Assembly (NCBI GenBank): GCA_012965455.1
Contig: DTSG01000436.1
Coordinates: forward strand, 1 to 8,601
Source: Planctomycetaceae bacterium
Lineage (GTDB): Bacteria > Planctomycetota > Planctomycetia > Pirellulales > Pirellulaceae
DNA length: 8,601 nt
Reading direction: 5' to 3'
Notes under the pieces: model-generated
Told to the model about the DNA's origin: nothing
Database searches by the model: none
Seen by the model: the letters and a program-made list of their open reading frames with translations, nothing else
Shown here: positions 6,014 to 8,601 of the stretch, piece after piece
Layout: each line of letters opens with the position of its first letter
How positions within the stretch are numbered: position 1 is the first letter of the stretch
Program-made: the position numbers and the translations under genes

Positions 6014-8601
6014 CTAAGGCTTGGGTGCCGGTTTGGGCAGCGGCTTGGGTGCCGGTTTGGGCAGCGGTTTGGGGGCACCAGGGCGGATTTGAATCGGAAT
6101 GGGAACACGTTGAATTCTTTGTTGAGGAAGTTGTTTAACCGGCAACGGTTTTATGGCTGGCCCCCCTTCGGCATCCTTCTTCTCGGCTTTATTGAGTTCG
6201 ATCGCACGGCTAGCGTTTCCAAAGGCATCAAAGAATCCCCGCGTAAACTGATTGAACGAACTTTCACTGGCTGGTATTGAGTTGGCAAGCATCCGTACAG
6301 GCGCGGCGGGATAGGTTGGGTCGGCGGAAAGCTCGAATTCGTAAATGTGATTCTTATCAGCAACAACGGTGACCTTGTTCTCAGCAGGCTCTGCAATGAC
6401 GTTGAAGATACGGATGTACCCAGGGATTTCGCGAGGCGGCATCAGCAAACGCCCGTCACGCTTGTCGATACAGAAAACTTCGCTGCGAATTGATCCTTGG
6501 GTTCGATTTTGAGTACTAGTGGGATTGAGTTGACGGATGAACGCTAGGACCGGTGAGTTGGGTGACTGTGCCAGCGGCAGCCCCCAGGACTCGACGGAAG
6601 CGGGAGTTTGCCACAAGAATTCGCCGGTCTGTTTGTCGAGACAGTAAATATTGCCATTGATCAGTTTCGTTTGTAATCCGACCGAGGGTAAACTGATCCC
6701 GCGTGAACTCTGACTGCGATTGGGGATCACGAGAAATCGATTTTGGTACTCAATGACATAGAGGTTGGATAGTTGCGGTTCGGCTTTGAGTGTTTTTTGG
6801 ACGACAACTTCTCCAGACAACAGGTCGCGGATTTCAAATTTCCCGTTTTGTTGCATGACAGCTAATTTGTTGTCCAAAAGCTGTCCACGAATTCCGGTGG
6901 GGTAACTAACCTGCCACAGTAATTTACCAGTGGAGACGTCTTCGAGTCGGAGTGTGATGTCGCTACCTTTGATAACGTACCCGAGTGCTTTGAAACCGCT
7001 GACTTTCCAGCGTTCACTGGATGCCACCACCGTACTTGCTGTGTCGTTTTCGTCTTGTTCTTCACCCTCGGCGGCGACAATGATGTTTCCATCGATTAAG
7101 CTAAGCGACAGTGGTTTATGTTGTGGGTTGTTCGAACGAGGTGGGATGATGACGACTTTGTCGCCTTCGGTGTAAATCTCACTTCCAATCGGTACGCCGT
7201 TGCGGACCCAGATGGTGTCACCGGTAAGTGGGTCGACACAGTAGAGGTCTTCTTGGTTCTGAAAGACGATTCCCAGTAGGCTGATCGAACCGCTCATGCC
7301 TAGCCGCCGACCGGCATTGTCGATGGCGTGGTAGCGTCGAGTGCCCCACGGCGTGGTTGAGACTCTCGATCTTACCGGTATCGGCGACGATGGGTTGGCA
7401 TTGGGTCCAAGGATGGAGCGCCGCCAGAGGATCGCTTCACTGGGGTCGCTTTTGGCGCTGAGCAAGTCAATGGCAAGCATCTCACGTCCGACAAAAGTAA
7501 ACATGTAGTGTCCCATGACTTTGGCATAGGCCACCTGATACTGTGTGCCAAATATCTGCCGCCCGCGGTGTAGCGAAACTTGTTGCGTTATATTGCCGTT
7601 GGGGTCGCGTAATGTGATCGCGTTCTTTTGCTGGTCATAGCCAACTTGAGTACCTTGATTCCAAGGTCCAGTAACCTCCAAAAGTTGGATATTGTAGATT
7701 CGCTGGTAACTGGGAAATTCTCCCTTGGTGTCGGTCGTTTTTGACACAGTCGTGAATCCTTGAGGCCACTGTCGATCGTCATCGCGAAAAGCCTTAAACT
7801 CATCACGTTGTAACTCGGTATTTCGCAATTCGATCCCCGTCATGTCCTCAAACACCGGTTCGTTAGGCCAGCGTTTGGCGATGGCTTGGAAATGTTGAGC
7901 TGCCAAGGCGTGTTGATTACTCAACGATAGTAGTTTAGCGAGGTAAACCATAGTGGTCCGCTGTAGCACGTCGTCCGCGGCGTGACGCTGCAGGTGGATC
8001 AAGAGCATTTCTGCTTCGAGCATTTCGCGCGCGAAGCCAGCCTGCGTTTCAATTAACGCAATTGCCAATTCTAAACGGGCTTGTTGAGCGAGCGGGTGCG
8101 TACCGAAATACCTAGAAAAATCGCGCAGTTGATTGACGTTGGCCGTAGCAACGGCGGCCTGCAAAAACTCCGAAATACGATCTTCTATCTGCTGGCGTTG
8201 CTGTTCAGTGGCAGCATTAAGCAGTGTATGCAATTGCCCTTGCACCAAACGGTCAATGCGGACGTGGACGCCGTCGCTGGAAAGTCGCAGGGCCGCTGTT
8301 ACGTGTGCTGAGATATCCGCCTGTTTGCTCGAATGTTCAATGAGTTCCAAATAGGTCTCAAAGGACCCTGTGATTTGGCCAGCTTTACGTTGGCCTTCCG
8401 CTTTGGTCTGCAGGTATTCTTCGAATTGTCCCATCGTCAAAGTAAGTTCTTGTAGTTCCGGCCCTAACGATTGGTAACTCGCGTAATCCGCCCGCAACAA
8501 CGAAATCATTGTGCGGATCATCAATTGCTCAATTCCCAAATCGTTGGGCGCAAGTTCTGCGGTGCTCCGCAGCACAACCAACGCTTCGTCATATAGTTCC
8601 C
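6014..8601 (-). CDS. Large protein with helical repeats and a PQQ-like beta-propeller, 5' end beyond the window
   Basis: The frame is open to the right edge, so 861 residues are visible and the start and any signal peptide are missing. Counting from the first whole codon (8599), residues 1 to about 255 are alpha-helical and rich in Ala, Leu and Gln. They resemble TPR-type repeats, for example QHALAAQHFQAIAKRWPNEP. From about 305 to 760 there are repeated PQQ-propeller blades: DLYCVDPLTGDTIW (451-464), LEDVSTGKLLWQVSY (552-566), IRDLLSGEVVV, GNIYCLDKQTGEFLWQT (649-665) and EVFCIDKRDGRLL. These match the usual blade pattern of a strand, D-x-x-TG and a closing W. The last 50 residues are a Pro/Lys/Gln-rich tail ending in KPLPKPAPKP repeats. 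Similar blades occur in BamB and in PQQ dehydrogenases, but I see no dehydrogenase active site. A binding or scaffold role outside the cytoplasm is likely. It reads in the same direction as the ATPase gene, 169 bp upstream, and a functional link is unproven. Confidence 0.85.
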   Translation of the reverse strand, partial: ELYDEALVVLRSTAELAPNDLGIEQLMIRTMISLLRADYASYQSLGPELQELTLTMGQFEEYLQTKAEGQRKAGQITGSFETYLELIEHSSKQADISAHVTAALRLSSDGVHVRIDRLVQGQLHTLLNAATEQQRQQIEDRISEFLQAAVATANVNQLRDFSRYFGTHPLAQQARLELAIALIETQAGFAREMLEAEMLLIHLQRHAADDVLQRTTMVYLAKLLSLSNQHALAAQHFQAIAKRWPNEPVFEDMTGIELRNTELQRDEFKAFRDDDRQWPQGFTTVSKTTDTKGEFPSYQRIYNIQLLEVTGPWNQGTQVGYDQQKNAITLRDPNGNITQQVSLHRGRQIFGTQYQVAYAKVMGHYMFTFVGREMLAIDLLSAKSDPSEAILWRRSILGPNANPSSPIPVRSRVSTTPWGTRRYHAIDNAGRRLGMSGSISLLGIVFQNQEDLYCVDPLTGDTIWVRNGVPIGSEIYTEGDKVVIIPPRSNNPQHKPLSLSLIDGNIIVAAEGEEQDENDTASTVVASSERWKVSGFKALGYVIKGSDITLRLEDVSTGKLLWQVSYPTGIRGQLLDNKLAVMQQNGKFEIRDLLSGEVVVQKTLKAEPQLSNLYVIEYQNRFLVIPNRSQSSRGISLPSVGLQTKLINGNIYCLDKQTGEFLWQTPASVESWGLPLAQSPNSPVLAFIRQLNPTSTQNRTQGSIRSEVFCIDKRDGRLLMPPREIPGYIRIFNVIAEPAENKVTVVADKNHIYEFELSADPTYPAAPVRMLANSIPASESSFNQFTRGFFDAFGNASRAIELNKAEKKDAEGGPAIKPLPVKQLPQQRIQRVPIPIQIRPGAPKPLPKPAPKPLPKPAPKP
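6019..6066. repeat. Two exact 24-bp tandem copies encoding the Pro-Lys tail
   Basis: A 24-bp unit at 6019-6042 is repeated without mismatch at 6043-6066, and a degraded third partial copy follows from 6067. On the minus strand each unit encodes the eight-residue period (KPLPKPAP), just before the stop codon of the propeller gene. The period is a multiple of three, so gain or loss of copies keeps the frame. Confidence 0.9.

Noticed and set aside
6019..6066. Tandem repeat as a CRISPR array or attachment site
   Set aside because: The copies are directly adjacent without spacers and keep the reading frame of the gene, and no integrase or cas gene is near.
5875..6108. Minus-strand open frame covering the gap and the tail of the propeller gene
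   Set aside because: Over half of it is an out-of-frame reading of the Pro-Lys repeats, the rest has no recognisable domain, and no ribosome site is evident.
5960..6280. Plus-strand open frame opposite the end of the propeller gene
   Set aside because: Its repeated GCRFGQR segments are simply the antisense reading of the 24-bp tandem repeat; no independent coding signal is visible.
8579..8581. TTG codon as the start of the propeller gene
   Set aside because: The frame stays open for six more codons to the window edge and the residues before it continue the same helical region, so the true start is outside the window.

Overview
The window looks like chromosomal DNA of a planctomycete, most plausibly from the Pirellulales. 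I infer this from family resemblance: the MoxR ATPase / short DUF58 / BatA-domain VWA protein / second membrane VWA protein order, and the large PQQ-propeller protein beside it, match what I know of that phylum. Base composition is roughly balanced, Shine-Dalgarno sequences are mostly weak or absent, and no mobile element, RNA gene or CRISPR array is visible.

All five genes lie on the minus strand, so transcription runs from right to left. From the right edge: (1) a large protein with a helical-repeat N-terminal part and a PQQ-like beta-propeller, its 5' end outside the window (6014-8601); (2) a 169-bp gap holding a candidate promoter and short repeats (5845-6013); (3) a MoxR-family AAA+ ATPase (4768-5844); (4) a soluble DUF58 protein overlapping it by 32 bp (3900-4799); (5) a BatA-domain/VWA/glutamine-amidotransferase-like membrane protein (1521-3854); (6) a second membrane VWA protein coupled to it by an ATGA overlap, its 3' end outside the window (1-1524).

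Genes 3 to 6 form a MoxR-VWA module. In such modules a cytoplasmic AAA+ ATPase is thought to act with VWA-domain partners that bind metal through a MIDAS site, as a chaperone or remodelling system. Here the ATPase and the DUF58 protein appear cytoplasmic. The positive-inside pattern of the two large proteins places their VWA and amidotransferase-like domains outside the cytoplasmic membrane. Substrate and physiological role cannot be read from the sequence.

I do not see a clearly undescribed system. The points most worth a second look are a VWA domain interrupted by a two-helix membrane hairpin (1-1524), an amidotransferase-like domain with no possible cysteine nucleophile (1521-3854), a tandemly duplicated Pro-Lys tail (6014-8601), and the intergenic region upstream of the ATPase gene.
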